Source: Salminus brasiliensis
Taxonomy: Eukaryota; Chordata; Actinopteri; Characiformes; Bryconidae
Direction: 5' to 3'
Assembly: GCF_030463535.1 (NCBI RefSeq)
Contig: NC_132883.1
Coordinates: forward strand, 32,901,873-32,965,872
DNA length: 64,000 nt
Shown one piece after another: positions 62,891 to 64,000 of this stretch. Both the position numbers and the translations under genes were made by a program. The notes under the pieces were generated by a model, which saw nothing but the letters and a program-made list of their open reading frames with translations, did not search any database and was not told where the DNA came from. Position 1 is the stretch's first letter. Every line of letters starts with the position of its first letter.

Positions 62891-64000
62891 AATAGGACAA
62901 GAGATCAGCAAAACAAAAAAACAAACAAAAATAACTACACTAACTAAATGACTACATAAAATGAACAACTAACATTAAACTAACAAATAACACAGAAATA
63001 ACAAATAACCTCTGCTATGGAGTACAATAAGTAATAATGGAGTACAAGTAAGCCAGTGATTGGACAATCTGCAACATACATTCTTGCTGTTAGTGTTAAG
63101 AATATTGTTATATCAATATATATGTATTGTAAACAAAATTAAACCTTTGTGCTGTTGGGCCAACAGACAAGGCCTAGTCAAAGACTTTCAGTACACTGCA
63201 GTGCAAATGTGGATTTGTTTCTTAAATCTGATTTTTAGACTTGAGTGTTCAGACTTCAGCTTAAACCAGATTTGATTAAGATTTGAAACAGCATAGAAAT
63301 ATGGCTTGAATTCAGTTATAAGAAATCTACTTTGTGCCATTTAGACTGCAAAAATATGCCTTTTGGATATGCTAAAGAAACAAGGTACCTATCTGAACAA
63401 ATGTCTAAGCTAACCTGAATTTTAATTCTGTCACTTGTGTGAACTGTTGTTGGCTGTTTTGAATAATTGCATTTGTTTCTGCCAGTGAGTTTTGCATGAC
63501 ATCGCTTCTCATAGGATGAAAAATGGTGTTAAATATCAGTACTTTTTAAGAACAAAGGACAAAGAATAATACATGCTACCAGAGGATTACATGTTAAGTA
63601 CTGAACAGCTGAAAAGTCACTATCAGTATTATATATAAAAATGCATCTAAAAATTTTTTTTCTGATCTTTCCTGTAACAGTGTTTCTGCTATGTTTTTTA
63701 ATGGCGCGGTGCAATGGGCTTTATGGTATAAAACCTCTCTAACTTAACTTAACCACCTAGATGACTTCTGGACTTCTTGGACAGATAATTTTAAAGTTTT
63801 AAAGTTTTTGACAAAACATGTCATGTTTGGTTTGGAGATTCTTTGATGCATCAGAACCTAGATACCTTTAAGGACCGTCAGTACGACACTGACTAACAAC
63901 TACAGAAAGTATTTGATTGCAGTTTTTCCTGCAGAGGAGAGTGTAGACAACCATTTAAAAGTGGGTTATTCGCTTTTTTCACAGAGAGGGATTGGGTGTT
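62891..64000. other. 3' flank, no feature recognised
   Basis: AT-rich; no coding, repeat-family or RNA signature. Confidence 0.45.

Overview
This is vertebrate nuclear DNA, almost certainly from a ray-finned (teleost) fish. The evidence is AT-rich sequence with small exons between long introns, GT-AG splice sites, many microsatellites, Tc1-type DNA transposons and several tRNA-derived SINEs. The SINE types, in particular one ending in tandem AAATGT-like repeats after a GCTCTGGATAAGAGCGTC-type tail, are ones I associate with otophysan fishes (characins, catfishes, electric eels). That last step is inference and the species is not determined.

One protein-coding host gene is recognisable. It is on the + strand from 26911 to 59475, in ten coding exons whose splice phases all agree, encoding about 310 residues. 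It matches MVB12B (FAM125B), the MVB12 subunit of the ESCRT-I complex: an N-terminal MABP domain, a Ser/Pro/Arg linker and a C-terminal UMA domain. A splice acceptor lies 8 bases before the likely ATG, so at least one further 5' exon lies upstream and was not identified.

Layout. 1-24.6 kb: intergenic, with two copies of a MITE-like element, four SINE-type repeats and an intact Tc1/mariner element of the DD38E type (11366-12987), plus several GC- or homeobox-motif-rich blocks that look like regulatory DNA. 24.6-26.9 kb: candidate promoter and 5' flank. 26.9-59.5 kb: the MVB12B-like gene. Its introns are large (intron 7 is 11.9 kb) and hold a decayed Tc1 element with an abutting SINE, a 50-bp minisatellite, duplicated repeats and many blocks resembling conserved non-coding elements. 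59.5-64 kb: 3' flank with a possible poly(A) signal and one more regulatory-looking block.

In tetrapods MVB12B lies between the transcription-factor genes LMX1B and PBX3 (known synteny, recalled and not checked here). A housekeeping ESCRT gene whose introns are full of homeodomain, PBX-MEIS, POU and TCF-type motifs fits a bystander gene inside a genomic regulatory block that serves one of those neighbours. That is the main biological hypothesis for the window. It rests on motif and composition reading and needs a multi-species alignment. I saw no viral genes, CRISPR arrays, rRNA or functional tRNA genes.
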